64,000 nucleotides of DNA from Rhodobacterales bacterium (GCA_021155205.1 JAJNPS010000031.1:1-64000), one strand, 5' to 3'. Numbered from the stretch's first letter, positions 25,586 through 34,825 are shown. Numbers and translations: made by a program. The notes: generated by a model not told the origin, from the sequence alone.

Positions 25586-26482
25586 ATGAGCACCTATACG
25601 AACCTACCCGCACCAAGCCCGGAGCAAGGCTTGAACCGCTACATGCAGGAGATCCGCAAGTTTCCCCTGCTGGAACCGGAACAGGAATACATGCTGGCGA
25701 AATCCTGGGTTGACCATCAGGATACCAACGCCGCGCACCAGCTTGTCACCAGCCACCTGCGCCTCGCCGCCAAGATCGCCATGGGCTATCGCGGCTATGG
25801 TCTGCCGCAGTCCGAGGTGATTTCCGAGGCGAATGTCGGCCTGATGCAGGCGGTCAAGCGGTTCGATCCCGAAAAGGGGTTCCGTCTGGCCACCTATGCG
25901 ATGTGGTGGATCCGCGCCTCGATCCAGGAATACATCCTGCGGTCGTGGAGCCTCGTGAAGATGGGCACCACCAGCGCGCAGAAAAAGCTGTTCTTCAACC
26001 TGCGCAAGGCCAAGGCCAAGGTCGGCGCATTGGAAGAGGGCGACCTGCGCCCCGAGAACGTCGCCAAGATCGCCCGCGACCTGTCGGTCACGGAAACCGA
26101 AGTCATCGACATGAACCGCCGGCTGTCGGGCGGGGATGCCTCGCTGAACGCGACGGTCGGGTCCGACGGCGACAGCAGCACCCAGTGGCAGGACTGGCTT
26201 GAGGACGAAGACAGCGATCAGGCCCTGGCCTATGCCGACAAGGATGAATTGCAGGCGCGTCAGGCACTGCTGGCCAGCGCGATCTCGGTCCTGAACGAGC
26301 GCGAGCGCGATGTGCTGGTGAAACGCAGGCTGTCGGACGAACCCGTGACGCTGGAAGAATTGTCCGAGGAATACAAGGTCAGCCGCGAACGCATCCGCCA
26401 GATCGAGGTGCGCGCGTTCGAAAAGCTGCAGGAACGCATCCGCACACTGGCGCGCGCCAAGGGTATGCTAGTGCCGGCCTGA
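25586..26482 (+). CDS. rpoH: RNA polymerase heat-shock sigma factor (sigma-32)
   Basis: This 298-aa sigma-70-family factor directs transcription of heat-shock genes. Region 2 is visible as FDPEKGFRLATYAMWWIRAS, the RpoH box as TSAQKKLFFNLRKAKAK, and region 4 as VSRERIRQIEVRAFEKL. Rhodobacterales often have two RpoH proteins; the RpoH box and N-terminus are closer to RpoHI. A ribosome site GGGG precedes the ATG. It is monocistronic downstream of the rluA-family gene, with a GC-rich stem-loop beyond the stop. Confidence 0.95.
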   Translation: MSTYTNLPAPSPEQGLNRYMQEIRKFPLLEPEQEYMLAKSWVDHQDTNAAHQLVTSHLRLAAKIAMGYRGYGLPQSEVISEANVGLMQAVKRFDPEKGFRLATYAMWWIRASIQEYILRSWSLVKMGTTSAQKKLFFNLRKAKAKVGALEEGDLRPENVAKIARDLSVTETEVIDMNRRLSGGDASLNATVGSDGDSSTQWQDWLEDEDSDQALAYADKDELQARQALLASAISVLNERERDVLVKRRLSDEPVTLEELSEEYKVSRERIRQIEVRAFEKLQERIRTLARAKGMLVPA

Positions 26483-26492
26483 CCGGATTGCG

Positions 26493-26517
26493 GGAACGGG
26501 TGCGACAAGCCCGTTCC
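26493..26517 (+). terminator. Stem-loop after rpoH
   Basis: GGAACGGG (26493-26500) pairs with CCCGTTCC (26510-26517) around a 9-nt loop. There is no T-run, so it may be a Rho-assisted terminator or an mRNA-stability hairpin. Confidence 0.45.
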
Positions 26518-26596
26518 GGCATCCACGCGACGGCACGTTGATCCCGTGCGCGTCACGGGGTAGGTAGGCCGGATTGCTGGATCAGGACATCTGCCC

Positions 26597-27289
26597 ATGA
26601 ACATGCTCGATACCTTTGTGAAGCCGATGCACCGCGAGGGCTATCGGTTCGTGGCGATCTTTGCTGCAGTCACACTGGTGCTGTTCTGGGTCTGGGATCC
26701 ACTGGGCTGGATCGGGGTGGGCATGACCGTTTGGTGCTACTACTTTTTCCGCGATCCAAGGCGGATGGTGCCACAGGGTGCCGGCCTCATGGTCAGTCCC
26801 GCCGACGGTGTCGTGTCGCTGATCGAACGCGCCGTGCCGCCCGAGGAACTGGGGCTGGGGTCCGGCGCCTTGATGCGGGTGTCGGTCTTCATGTCGGTGT
26901 TCAACTGCCACGTGAACCGCGCGCCCATTGCCGGGCGCATCACCGCCAAGGCCTACCGGCCCGGCAAGTTCCTGAATGCCTCGCTGGACAAGGCCTCGTC
27001 CGACAATGAGCGGATGAGCTATGTGCTGGAGCTGCCGGACGGGCGCAGCATCGTTGTCGTCCAGATTGCCGGGCTGGTGGCGCGGCGCATCGTCAGTTTC
27101 GTGGAGGAAGGACAAGGCCTGCGGACGGGTGAACGGATCGGACTGATCCGGTTCGGCAGCCGCGTCGATGTCTATCTGCCCGAGGGCGTGGAACCCCAGG
27201 TGGCGCTGGGCCAGACCGTGCTGGCGGGCGAGACGGTGATTGCGGGGCTGGGCCAGGCCTGGCCACGGCGCAGCGCGTCGCTGGAATAG
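26597..27289 (+). CDS. psd: Phosphatidylserine decarboxylase proenzyme (short type)
   Basis: This 230-aa protein makes phosphatidylethanolamine from phosphatidylserine. It is the short bacterial type: one or two N-terminal helices (18-48), the segment MSVFNCHVNRAPIAG, and the self-cleavage site RFGSRVD, where S188 becomes the pyruvoyl group. The reaction follows that of the serine transferase encoded 3 bp downstream, so the pair form a phospholipid operon. Start and length fit the family. Confidence 0.93.
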   Translation: MNMLDTFVKPMHREGYRFVAIFAAVTLVLFWVWDPLGWIGVGMTVWCYYFFRDPRRMVPQGAGLMVSPADGVVSLIERAVPPEELGLGSGALMRVSVFMSVFNCHVNRAPIAGRITAKAYRPGKFLNASLDKASSDNERMSYVLELPDGRSIVVVQIAGLVARRIVSFVEEGQGLRTGERIGLIRFGSRVDVYLPEGVEPQVALGQTVLAGETVIAGLGQAWPRRSASLE

Positions 27290-27292
27290 GCC

Positions 27293-28045
27293 ATGACCGA
27301 GCCCGCCCGCCGCAAGGTGCCCGAATTGCCGCTGTTCCAGCTTTTGCCGAACATGATCACGGTCGCCGCGCTGTGCGCAGGGCTGACTGCCCTGCGCGCC
27401 GCCTTCAACGGCGAATTTGGCCAGGCGGTGATCCTGATCATCATCGCAGCAGTGCTGGACGGGCTGGACGGGCGGCTGGCGCGCCTGCTGCGCAGCGAAA
27501 GCAAGATCGGCGCTGAACTCGACAGCCTGTGCGATTTCGTGAATTTCGGCGTGGTGCCCGGCATCGTGCTGTATCTCTGGGCGCTGGGGAACCTGCCGCG
27601 CGTGGGCTGGATCGCGACGCTGATCTACATCGCCTGCTGCCTGTTGCGCCTTGCGCGGTTCAACACCGACACCAAGGCGGCGGTCGCCGACGGCGAGCAT
27701 GCCGATGGCAGTTTTGTCGGCGTGCCGTCGCCCGCCGGCGCGATGCTGGCGTTGCTGCCGATCTTTCTGGCCTTTCTGTTCGAAGTCTCGGCCGCACCCC
27801 CGACCGGCCTTGTCGCCGCCTGGATGGTCATCGTCGGCACGCTGATGATCGGCACCTTTCCGACCCCCTCGCTCAAGGGCATGTCGGTCGCACGCGAACG
27901 GGCAACCTATGTGGTGATCAGCTTTGTTGCCGTTCTGGCGCTGCTGACGGCCTATCCCTGGGCGACGCTGGCGGCGCTGGACCTTGGCTATCTGGCGATG
28001 CTCGGCTGGGCGCAACTGGCCCGCTTGCGGCGGCCCAAGGCCTGA
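27293..28045 (+). CDS. pssA: CDP-diacylglycerol-serine O-phosphatidyltransferase
   Basis: This 250-aa membrane enzyme joins serine to CDP-diacylglycerol. The CDP-alcohol phosphotransferase motif is complete: D56, D59, G60, A63, R64, G73, D77 and D81 in the spacing D-x2-D-G-x2-A-R-x8-G-x3-D-x3-D. Several hydrophobic helices surround it. It follows psd by 3 bp and supplies its substrate, so phosphatidylethanolamine synthesis is encoded as one unit. The stop is followed 82 bp later by an unrelated oxidoreductase gene. Confidence 0.95.
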   Translation: MTEPARRKVPELPLFQLLPNMITVAALCAGLTALRAAFNGEFGQAVILIIIAAVLDGLDGRLARLLRSESKIGAELDSLCDFVNFGVVPGIVLYLWALGNLPRVGWIATLIYIACCLLRLARFNTDTKAAVADGEHADGSFVGVPSPAGAMLALLPIFLAFLFEVSAAPPTGLVAAWMVIVGTLMIGTFPTPSLKGMSVARERATYVVISFVAVLALLTAYPWATLAALDLGYLAMLGWAQLARLRRPKA

Positions 28046-28127
28046 AGTTTGCCAAGCGCCCGCTTGCGCGCCCCCGGCCGCGCGCATAGCCTTGCGCGCA
28101 GTAACCGGCACGAAACAGGGGCGCGTC

Positions 28128-29123
28128 ATGGTCAAGCCGATCCGTTGGGGAATACTCGGGGCGTCGAACTTCGCGCTCAACTTCATGGCGCCCGCGATCC
28201 ATCTGGCGCGCAATGCCGAACTGGCGGCCCTGGCCACCAGCGCAGCGGCAAAGGCAGCGCCCTTTCAGGAGCTTTGCCCCGGGCTTGAGGTGCAGCCAAG
28301 CTATGAGGCCCTGTTGGCCGATCCCGCCATCGACGCGGTTTACATCCCGCTGCCGAACCACCTGCATGTCGAATGGACCCTCAAGGCGCTGGCGGCAGGC
28401 AAGCATGTGCTGTGCGAAAAGCCGATCGCGATGCACGCCGCCGACATCGACCGCATCATTGCCGCACGCGATGCCAGCGGACTTCTGGCCGCCGAGGCGT
28501 TCATGATCGTCCACCATCCGCAATGGCTGCGCGCGCGCGAATGGGTCGCGGGCGGCGAGATCGGCCGCGTGGAACATGCCGATGCCGCCTTCTGCTATGA
28601 CAACCGCGACGACCTCGACAACATCCGCAACCGGCCCGAAACCGGCGGCGGGTCGCTTCCCGATATCGGCGTCTATACGTTCGGGTCGATGCGCTTTGTC
28701 ACCGGCGCCGAACCCGCCGACATCACGGCCGCCATCCGGCGCGAAAACGGTGTGGAGACGTTTGCCCAGGTGACGGGGACGATGTCCGGCCCGACAGGCG
28801 GCTTTACCTTTGCCTCGATGACCTCGATGCGCCTTTTCACCCGCCAGGAGGTGGTGTTCCAGGGCCCCAAAGGCCTGATCCGGGTTGCGCATGGTCCGTT
28901 CAACGCCAATGTCTTTGCCGAAGCGAGGATCGAATTGCACCGTCCCGGCCTGCATGTCGTGACCGAACGGTTCCCGGCGGCCAACCATTATGTGCTGCAG
29001 GTTGAGGCTTTTGGCCGGTCCGTCCGCGAGGGCGTGGCCTACGGCTGTCCGTTGGAGTTTTCGCGCGGAACGCAGGTGGCACTCGACCGCGTCATGGCCG
29101 CAGCAACCGACATTCCCCTGTAG
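28128..29123 (+). CDS. Gfo/Idh/MocA family oxidoreductase
   Basis: This 331-aa protein has an N-terminal Rossmann domain (WGILGASNFALNF) and the E-K-P dinucleotide/catalytic motif in VLCEKPIAMHA. The C-terminal alpha/beta domain carries PDIGVYTFGSMRF, where family members place the D-x-x-x-H/Y-like catalytic residues. Members oxidise sugars, inositols or dihydrodiols with NAD(P). The substrate is not evident. The gene has its own start context and is not obviously co-functional with pssA. Confidence 0.85.
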   Translation: MVKPIRWGILGASNFALNFMAPAIHLARNAELAALATSAAAKAAPFQELCPGLEVQPSYEALLADPAIDAVYIPLPNHLHVEWTLKALAAGKHVLCEKPIAMHAADIDRIIAARDASGLLAAEAFMIVHHPQWLRAREWVAGGEIGRVEHADAAFCYDNRDDLDNIRNRPETGGGSLPDIGVYTFGSMRFVTGAEPADITAAIRRENGVETFAQVTGTMSGPTGGFTFASMTSMRLFTRQEVVFQGPKGLIRVAHGPFNANVFAEARIELHRPGLHVVTERFPAANHYVLQVEAFGRSVREGVAYGCPLEFSRGTQVALDRVMAAATDIPL

Positions 29124-29387
29124 CCTCTTCCCGACGAAATGATCTTCGAAACTCGCGGCAAGGTTGTTGCTTGCCGTGGGGGCATTTGATGATAGTGTAA
29201 ACCTGCGGCGCCAGATTCTGCAGACTTGTCCGGGTTACTTCCGCAAGGCCCGTTTGATTGCCACACCGCCAAATCCAGGGGTCGGCAAGCCGCACTATAA
29301 ATTTTTAGAACAAAAACAATAATTTGGATCGTGACGACGCCGACAGGCGCAATGATCACGGCCGATCGGACGAAAAAGGGGGGGGAT
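29124..29387. other. 264-bp AT-richer upstream region of the B12/heme-type sensor gene
   Basis: No gene is seen. The stretch holds an AT-rich patch (about 29297-29325, AAATTTTTAGAACAAAAAC) shortly before the sensor gene, likely a promoter. I looked for the TGT-N12-ACA site used by PpsR/CrtJ regulators and did not find a good one. Confidence 0.4.
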
Positions 29388-30230
29388 ATGGTGCAAGATG
29401 TGTCGCCTGGTCAACGCTTGGACTTTGTGCCGATCGCTGACCCGTTGCGGGAACTGCTTTTTCCGGGGGGCAGCGGACATTCCGATGCCGTGCAGGCCCT
29501 GGCCCGCGAGGTCATCATCCGTCTTGAACGATCCAAGCAGCGTCTTGGATCGGGCGACGACGCCGTCGATGCGGCGGAAGTAACTCTTCTTTGCGACGCG
29601 CTTTTGTCGGTGGATGAAACGGCGGCGGAAACGCGGGTGCTGGCAGCCGCCGCGCGCGGCATGTCGGCGGACGCGCTGCATCTGTCCTATATCGCCGAGG
29701 CGGCGCGCCTGATGGGCGACCGCTGGAACAATGACACCGCGACCTCTGCCGAGGTGATCATCGGCGCCAGCCGCATCTATGCGATCATGCGCCGCCTGCG
29801 CGGGATGTTCGTATCCGCCCAGGCGCAACGGCCGGACAAGTTCCGCGCCGTCTTTGCCGCCGCGCCCGGCGAGACGCACACCATCGGGCTGACCATGGCG
29901 GCCGACCATCTGCGGCGGCGCGGCTGGGATATCGACGTCAAGATGGCGATGTCGCACGAGGATCTGGTCGACCAGATCGGCCATGAACCCTATCCGATCA
30001 TCGGCCTGTCGGGGTCAAGCCCTGCAATGATCTTCCCGCTGGCACGCCTTATCGTGGCCCTGCGCGTCAGCAATCCGGGTGCCTGGATCACCATCGGCGG
30101 CCATATCGTCGAGGATGAGCCTGACATCGTCCGCCTGATTGATGCAGATGCCAGGGTCGCGACGCTGGATGATGCCGTGGCGCAGATGGAACTCGTGATC
30201 CAGGGCGGTCTGGCGAAACATCACGGCTGA
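29388..30230 (+). CDS. B12-binding/SCHIC-domain sensor protein (AerR/PpaA/LitR-like)
   Basis: This 280-aa protein has the two-part cobalamin module of the CarH/LitR/AerR kind. A helical bundle contains W113 and E122 in DRWNNDTATSAEV, and the Rossmann-like domain has E162-x-H164-x-x-G167 in GETHTIG, where the histidine would ligate cobalt (or heme in SCHIC proteins). The rest reads as B12-domain strands and helices (YPIIGLSGSSP, WITIGGH). Unlike LitR or CarH it has no N-terminal MerR helix-turn-helix; the first ~100 residues are helical and of unknown fold. AerR/PpaA proteins act by binding CrtJ/PpsR. A GGGGGGGG run gives a strong ribosome site. Confidence 0.82.
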   Translation: MVQDVSPGQRLDFVPIADPLRELLFPGGSGHSDAVQALAREVIIRLERSKQRLGSGDDAVDAAEVTLLCDALLSVDETAAETRVLAAAARGMSADALHLSYIAEAARLMGDRWNNDTATSAEVIIGASRIYAIMRRLRGMFVSAQAQRPDKFRAVFAAAPGETHTIGLTMAADHLRRRGWDIDVKMAMSHEDLVDQIGHEPYPIIGLSGSSPAMIFPLARLIVALRVSNPGAWITIGGHIVEDEPDIVRLIDADARVATLDDAVAQMELVIQGGLAKHHG

Positions 30231-30241
30231 TGCCCCGGCGA

Positions 30242-30280
30242 CATGCTGCGCGCGCGGGCGCCCCCGCAGCAGGCAGCATG
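30242..30280. terminator. Convergent stem-loop between sensor and pepF genes
   Basis: CATGCTGC (30242-30249) pairs with GCAGCATG (30273-30280), with a GC-rich interior that can extend the stem. It lies between two convergent stops and likely terminates both transcripts. Confidence 0.5.
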
Positions 30281-30287
30281 GGAGACC

Positions 30288-32114
30288 CTAGCCCTCCATT
30301 GTCTCGAGTTCGTCGATGAAACCGGCGATCATGCTCAGGCCCTTGTCCCAGAACTTCGGGTCGCTCGCGTCCAGCCCAAACGGTGCGAGCAGCTCCTTGT
30401 GGTGTTTTGATCCACCCGCCTTGAGCATGTCGAAATACTTCGCCTGGAAATCCGGCAGGCCATCGGCATAGGCGGCGTAGAGGGCATTCACCAAACCATC
30501 GCCAAAGGCATAGGCATAGACATAGAACGGCGAATGGATGAAATGCGGGATGTAGGCCCAGAACGTCTCGTACCCATCCATGAATTCGAACGCGTCGCCA
30601 AGGGATTGCGCCTGGACGCTCATCCACAGGGCATTGATGTCGTCGGGGGTCAGTTCCCCCTCGGCGCGGGCGGCGTGCAGCTTGCATTCGAAATCATAGA
30701 ACGCGATCTGGCGGACAACCGTGTTGATCATGTCCTCCACCTTGCCTGCCAGCAGGGTCTTTTTCTCCGCCGGGGTCTTGGCCCCGTCCAGGAGTTTGCG
30801 GAAGGTCAGCATTTCGCCAAAAACGGATGCCGTCTCAGCCAATGTCAGCGGCGTCGAGGACAAAAGTTCCCCCTGACCCGCCGCCAGCACCTGATGCACG
30901 CCATGGCCCAACTCGTGCGCCAGCGTCATCACATCGCGCGGTTTGCCAAGATAGTTGAGCATGACATAGGGGTGAACCGTGGTGACAGTCGGATGGGCAA
31001 AGGCTCCGGGCGCTTTGCCGGGTTTGACGCCCGCGTCGACCCAGCCCTTGGTGAAAAAGGGTTTTGCCAGGTCCGCCATCGCCGGGTCGAACGCGCCATA
31101 GGCGTCCAGTACGGTCCTGGTCGCGGTGTCCCAGTCCACCAGCTTTGGGCTTTCCTGTGGCAGGGGGGCGTTGCGGTCCCAGACCTGCAGTTTGTCCAGC
31201 CCCAGCCATTTCGCTTTCAGCCGGTAATAGCGATGCGACAGTTTCGGATAGGCCGCGACCACGGCGTTGCGCAAAGCCTCGACCACTTCGGGCTCCACGT
31301 GGTTCGACAGGTGCCGCCCGTACTGCGGCGTCGGCATCTTGCGCCAGCGGTCGTCCAGTTCCTTGCCCTTGGCCAGCGTGTTATGAACACGCGCGAAAAG
31401 CTTGATGTTCTTGTTGAAAACCTCCGCCAGCGCGCGTGCCGCAGCCTCGCGTTTCGTGCGGTCAGGGTCGGTCAAGAGGTTCAGCGCGGCCTCAAGGTTC
31501 AGGGGGTCCTCTTGCCCTGCGACTTCGAACATCAGGCCCGCCATCGTCTCGTCGAACAACTTGTTCCAGGCGCTGGCCCCAACGGCAGAAGTGTCGTGCA
31601 GGTACCGTTCCAGCTCATCCGACAGCTGGTGCGGACGCATCGCACGCATGCGGTCCAGCACCGGCTTGTACCGCGCGAGATCGGCACTGGTGGCATAGGC
31701 CTGCGCCAGATGATCATCCTCCAGCCGGTTGAACTCCAGGCTGTAGAACACTGTCGGCGTTGTGAAATTCGTGACCTTGTCTTCAGCATCGGCCATGAAC
31801 TTGGCGCGCTCGCTGTCCATGGTGTTCTGGTAATAGCGCAGGCCCGCATAGGACATGATCCGCCCGGCGGTGATGCTGATCGCCTCGTGGTCCCGCACGG
31901 ACGCCAGAAGGCCTGCGGCATCCAGCGATGCCATCTTGCCCTCGTATTTCGCGGCAAAGTCGGCGCAGGCCTTTTCGAGCCACGCCATGTCGCGCGCAAA
32001 TTCCGGCGCGTCGGGACTTGGGTAAAGGTCGGTCAGGTCCCAGTCCGGCAGGTTGCCGAAGCTGCCCGCGCTGGAATTGGCGTCAAAGACGGGGCGGGGA
32101 AGGGGGAATGTCAT
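30288..32114 (-). CDS. pepF: Oligoendopeptidase F (M3 metallopeptidase)
   Basis: This 608-aa cytoplasmic peptidase has the zinc motif H400-E-L-G-H404 in TLAHELGHGVHQ and the third ligand region LAETASVFGE (E427). The N-terminal half is the helical bundle of M3B enzymes. It trims short peptides. The start MTFPLPRPVF is preceded by a plausible ribosome site. It is monocistronic; the DNA-ligase gene starts on the same strand further upstream, separated by a hairpin-repeat copy. Confidence 0.93.
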   Translation of the reverse strand: MTFPLPRPVFDANSSAGSFGNLPDWDLTDLYPSPDAPEFARDMAWLEKACADFAAKYEGKMASLDAAGLLASVRDHEAISITAGRIMSYAGLRYYQNTMDSERAKFMADAEDKVTNFTTPTVFYSLEFNRLEDDHLAQAYATSADLARYKPVLDRMRAMRPHQLSDELERYLHDTSAVGASAWNKLFDETMAGLMFEVAGQEDPLNLEAALNLLTDPDRTKREAAARALAEVFNKNIKLFARVHNTLAKGKELDDRWRKMPTPQYGRHLSNHVEPEVVEALRNAVVAAYPKLSHRYYRLKAKWLGLDKLQVWDRNAPLPQESPKLVDWDTATRTVLDAYGAFDPAMADLAKPFFTKGWVDAGVKPGKAPGAFAHPTVTTVHPYVMLNYLGKPRDVMTLAHELGHGVHQVLAAGQGELLSSTPLTLAETASVFGEMLTFRKLLDGAKTPAEKKTLLAGKVEDMINTVVRQIAFYDFECKLHAARAEGELTPDDINALWMSVQAQSLGDAFEFMDGYETFWAYIPHFIHSPFYVYAYAFGDGLVNALYAAYADGLPDFQAKYFDMLKAGGSKHHKELLAPFGLDASDPKFWDKGLSMIAGFIDELETMEG

Positions 32115-32182
32115 GGGGCGGCCTTTCGTTTCGGGTTGCGCAACATGTAGGTTGGATTGCCCCCGATCTTCAACCCGCCAGC

Positions 32183-32230
32183 CTTTCCGATTGGCTCAAA
32201 TATCCCCGGGGTCCGGGGGTGGACCCCCGG
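32183..32230 (+). repeat. Dispersed hairpin repeat, copy C, encoding the ligase C-terminus
   Basis: CTTTCCGATTGGCTC followed by AAATATCCCCGGGGTCCGGG and a pairing CCCCCGG arm. On the minus strand this copy encodes the last residues of the DNA ligase (G-G-P-P-P-D-P-G-D-I) and supplies its TGA stop, so the repeat has become part of the gene. Confidence 0.7.
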
Positions 32231-33809
32231 TCGCGGCCAGCAACCGGCGCAACTCCGCCAGGGTGTCGATGTCGGCCACACCCTTGTCGCGCCGCCAGCG
32301 CAGCATGCGGGGGAACCGCAGCGCGATCCCGGACTTGTGACGCGGGCTGGCCTGGATGCCCTCGAACGCCAGTTCGAACACGAGTTCCGGGATCACGCGG
32401 CGCACCGGGCCGAACCGTTCGAGGGTGTTCTTGCCGACCCATGACGTGATCTCGGCAAACTCGGCATCGCTCAGGCCCGAATAGGCCTTGGTGAACGGCA
32501 CGAGGTCGTTGCCATCGCGCACCGCAAAGGTGAAATCGGTGAACAGGTTCGCCCGCCGCCCGTGACCGGCCTGCGCATAGACCATCACTGCATCGACGGT
32601 GTAGGGGTCCAGTTTCCATTTCCACCAGTCGCCGCGCTTTCGCCCGGTGAAATAGGGCGAAGACAGGCGTTTCAGCATCAGCCCCTCGGCCAGAAGGTCG
32701 CGCGCGGTCAGGCGCTGGCGGGCGAGGTCGGGCCAATCCTCCGCGTGGACGCGGGGCGAATTGGCAAGCGCCAGCCCGGATGGCACGGCGGCGACGATGG
32801 CCTCGAGGCGGGCGCGACGTTCGGACAGGGTGCGGTCGCGCAGGTCCGCGCCGTCTGCCTCGAGGAGGTCATAGGCCAGAAACCGCACTGGTGCCTGGGC
32901 CAGCGCCTTTTTCGACACGACCTTGCGCCCGATACGTGTCTGCAGGGCCGCAAAGGGCAGGGGGGCATCGCCCCGCCATGCGAGGATCTCGCCGTCCAGC
33001 ACTGTGCCCAGTGGCAGGAAATCCGCCAGGGCCGCGAATTCGGGAAAGCGGTCGGTAATCAGTTCCTCGCCCCGGCTCCAGAGCGCAAAGCCCCCGAGGC
33101 GGTGGACCAACTGGCCCCGGATGCCATCCCATTTCCACTCGGCAATCCAGTCGGACAATGGCCCAAGCGTCGCCGCTTCGCCTTCCAGCGGGGATGCCAG
33201 CGCAAAGGGATAGGGTTTCGCCCCCAGCCCGTCATCGCCCGCGATGAGCGCCGCGAAATCCGTGCGGGCGGGATCCCAGTCCCCCATCAGGCGGTGGGCA
33301 ATCGTGGTTTCCTCCAGCCCCGTCGCCGCCGCCAGCGCCTTGGTCATCAACCCTTGGGCGATCCCCATGCGGAAACCGCCGGTCAAAAGCTTGTTGAACA
33401 GGAACCGCTGATCCCCCGGCAGCGCGTCCCAGGTTGCCATAACGCGCGCCTGGCGTTCCGCGGCGGGGAGGCCGGTCAATGCGATGATCGCCTTGATGGT
33501 CTCGGTCAGGGTCAGGTCGCATGTGGTGGAAGGCGGCGGCAGGACCAGCGCAATCGTCTCGGCAAGGTCGCCGACGACACTGTAGCTTTCCTCGAATAGC
33601 CATAGGGGAATGCCTGCCGCCCCAGCCGCCCAGGTGCGCAGTTCGGTCGAGGTCACGGCACGCCTGGGGCGGCGGCCCGACAGGATGGCGATGGTCCAGA
33701 CGCGGTCGGGTTCAGGTGCGTCGCGGAAATAACGTGTCAGAGCGGTGGTCTTGGCCCCGGTCTTGGTGGTGCCGTCGAGGGCCGCGAAGAGGGCGGCAAA
33801 GTCTTTCAC
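32196..33809 (-). CDS. ATP-dependent DNA ligase (cisplatin-damage-response type)
   Basis: This 537-aa ligase has an N-terminal DNA-binding domain (1-200), the nucleotidyltransferase core with adenylated K226 in AEWKWDGIRGQ, later motifs VLDGEILAW and EGLMLKRLSSPY, and an OB-fold with GRRANLFTDFTFAV. It seals DNA breaks and is thought to aid survival of interstrand crosslinks (family knowledge). Its start overlaps the exonuclease stop by 4 bp, a fixed pairing in alphaproteobacteria. The last ~10 residues are encoded by a copy of the hairpin repeat and are probably not functional. Confidence 0.93.
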   Translation of the reverse strand: MKDFAALFAALDGTTKTGAKTTALTRYFRDAPEPDRVWTIAILSGRRPRRAVTSTELRTWAAGAAGIPLWLFEESYSVVGDLAETIALVLPPPSTTCDLTLTETIKAIIALTGLPAAERQARVMATWDALPGDQRFLFNKLLTGGFRMGIAQGLMTKALAAATGLEETTIAHRLMGDWDPARTDFAALIAGDDGLGAKPYPFALASPLEGEAATLGPLSDWIAEWKWDGIRGQLVHRLGGFALWSRGEELITDRFPEFAALADFLPLGTVLDGEILAWRGDAPLPFAALQTRIGRKVVSKKALAQAPVRFLAYDLLEADGADLRDRTLSERRARLEAIVAAVPSGLALANSPRVHAEDWPDLARQRLTARDLLAEGLMLKRLSSPYFTGRKRGDWWKWKLDPYTVDAVMVYAQAGHGRRANLFTDFTFAVRDGNDLVPFTKAYSGLSDAEFAEITSWVGKNTLERFGPVRRVIPELVFELAFEGIQASPRHKSGIALRFPRMLRWRRDKGVADIDTLAELRRLLAATGGPPPDPGDI

Positions 33810-34825
33810 TGCAGGCCCCCCCCAGCGTCCGCGATATCGGCGCCGTCGCCTGCGAATTCCGTGGCGACGATGCCCGCGTCATGGCCCTGCGCCGCAAGCC
33901 ACTGGCGAAAGGGCGTCGTGTAGCCGTGCGTCACATAGACCTTTTCTGCCCCTGTCGCCTTGATCGCCGCGTTCAGGCCATCCCAGTCGGCATGGTCCGA
34001 CAGCGCGAATCCGGTGCCAAGGTTGCGCCGTCGCCGGATGCCGCGCACCGCCATCCAGCCCGACGCAAAGGCCTCGTCGGATGGCGCGAACCGGCCCGCC
34101 CAGACCGATCCCAATGCCGACGGTGGTGCGATCACCAGGGCGCCCGGATGGGTCTTGCCCGTCACCTCGCGCGTCACGCGGATCGTCGGCGGCAGCGCGT
34201 ACCCTTGCGCGCGCAGGATCGCGGTCACCTCCTCGACCGCGCCATGGGTCAGGATCGGGCCGACAGGGGGCAGCCCCGCCATCAGCCGCTGCGCCTTGCC
34301 GAAACTGTAGGCCCCAAGGATCGAGGTCTTGCCCGCTGCCGCGTTGGACGCCCACCAGTGGGCAATATCGTCCATCACCTGCGGCTGCGGCGCCCAGCGA
34401 AAGACCGGCAGGCCAAAGGTGCATTCGCTGATGAAGGCGTGGCAGGCGACTGGTTCGAACGTCTCGGTCAGCCCGTCGGCCTCGGTCTTGTAGTCGCCTG
34501 AGACGACCCAGACCTGTCCCTCGACCTCGACCCGGATCTGCGCCGATCCCGGCACATGGCCCGCAGGGTGAAAGCTGACTACAGCACCGCCGACCTGTCG
34601 CCGTTCACCATAGGCGATCGCGTCTGCAGTGATCGGTCCGAGGCGGTGGCGGATCACCGGCAAGGCGGCATGCGTCGCAAGATAAGTCCCATGCCCCATC
34701 CGCGCGTGATCCGAGTGGCCGTGGGTGATCAGCGCCCTGTCTACCGGGCGCCACGGGTCGATGTAAAAGTCGCCCGCAGGGCAGTAGATGCCCTGTTCGG
34801 TAAAGGTCAGGACGGGCTTGGCCAT
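33806..34825 (-). CDS. Ligase-associated DNA exonuclease (metallo-beta-lactamase fold)
   Basis: This 339-aa protein has a metallo-beta-lactamase/beta-CASP fold. The metal cluster begins with H35-x-H37-x-D39-H40 in ITHGHSDHARM; the second site is in SGDYKTEADG, and the beta-CASP arginine/histidine region is KVYVTHGYTTPF. It is the usual exonuclease partner of the adjacent ligase, processing ends before sealing. The ATG at 34825 gives the canonical MAKPVLTFTEQG start. The genes overlap by 4 bp, so their products are made together. Confidence 0.92.
   Translation of the reverse strand: MAKPVLTFTEQGIYCPAGDFYIDPWRPVDRALITHGHSDHARMGHGTYLATHAALPVIRHRLGPITADAIAYGERRQVGGAVVSFHPAGHVPGSAQIRVEVEGQVWVVSGDYKTEADGLTETFEPVACHAFISECTFGLPVFRWAPQPQVMDDIAHWWASNAAAGKTSILGAYSFGKAQRLMAGLPPVGPILTHGAVEEVTAILRAQGYALPPTIRVTREVTGKTHPGALVIAPPSALGSVWAGRFAPSDEAFASGWMAVRGIRRRRNLGTGFALSDHADWDGLNAAIKATGAEKVYVTHGYTTPFRQWLAAQGHDAGIVATEFAGDGADIADAGGGLQ

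Noticed and set aside
26582..28237. A 551-codon open frame on the minus strand
   Set aside because: Antisense of psd and pssA; rich in Arg, Gln and His with no recognisable motif.
29124..29387. PpsR/CrtJ site (TGT-N12-ACA) upstream of the sensor gene
   Set aside because: Several TGT triplets occur but none with ACA at the right spacing.
30534..32150. A 538-codon open frame on the plus strand
   Set aside because: Antisense of pepF, which has a clear HELGH motif.
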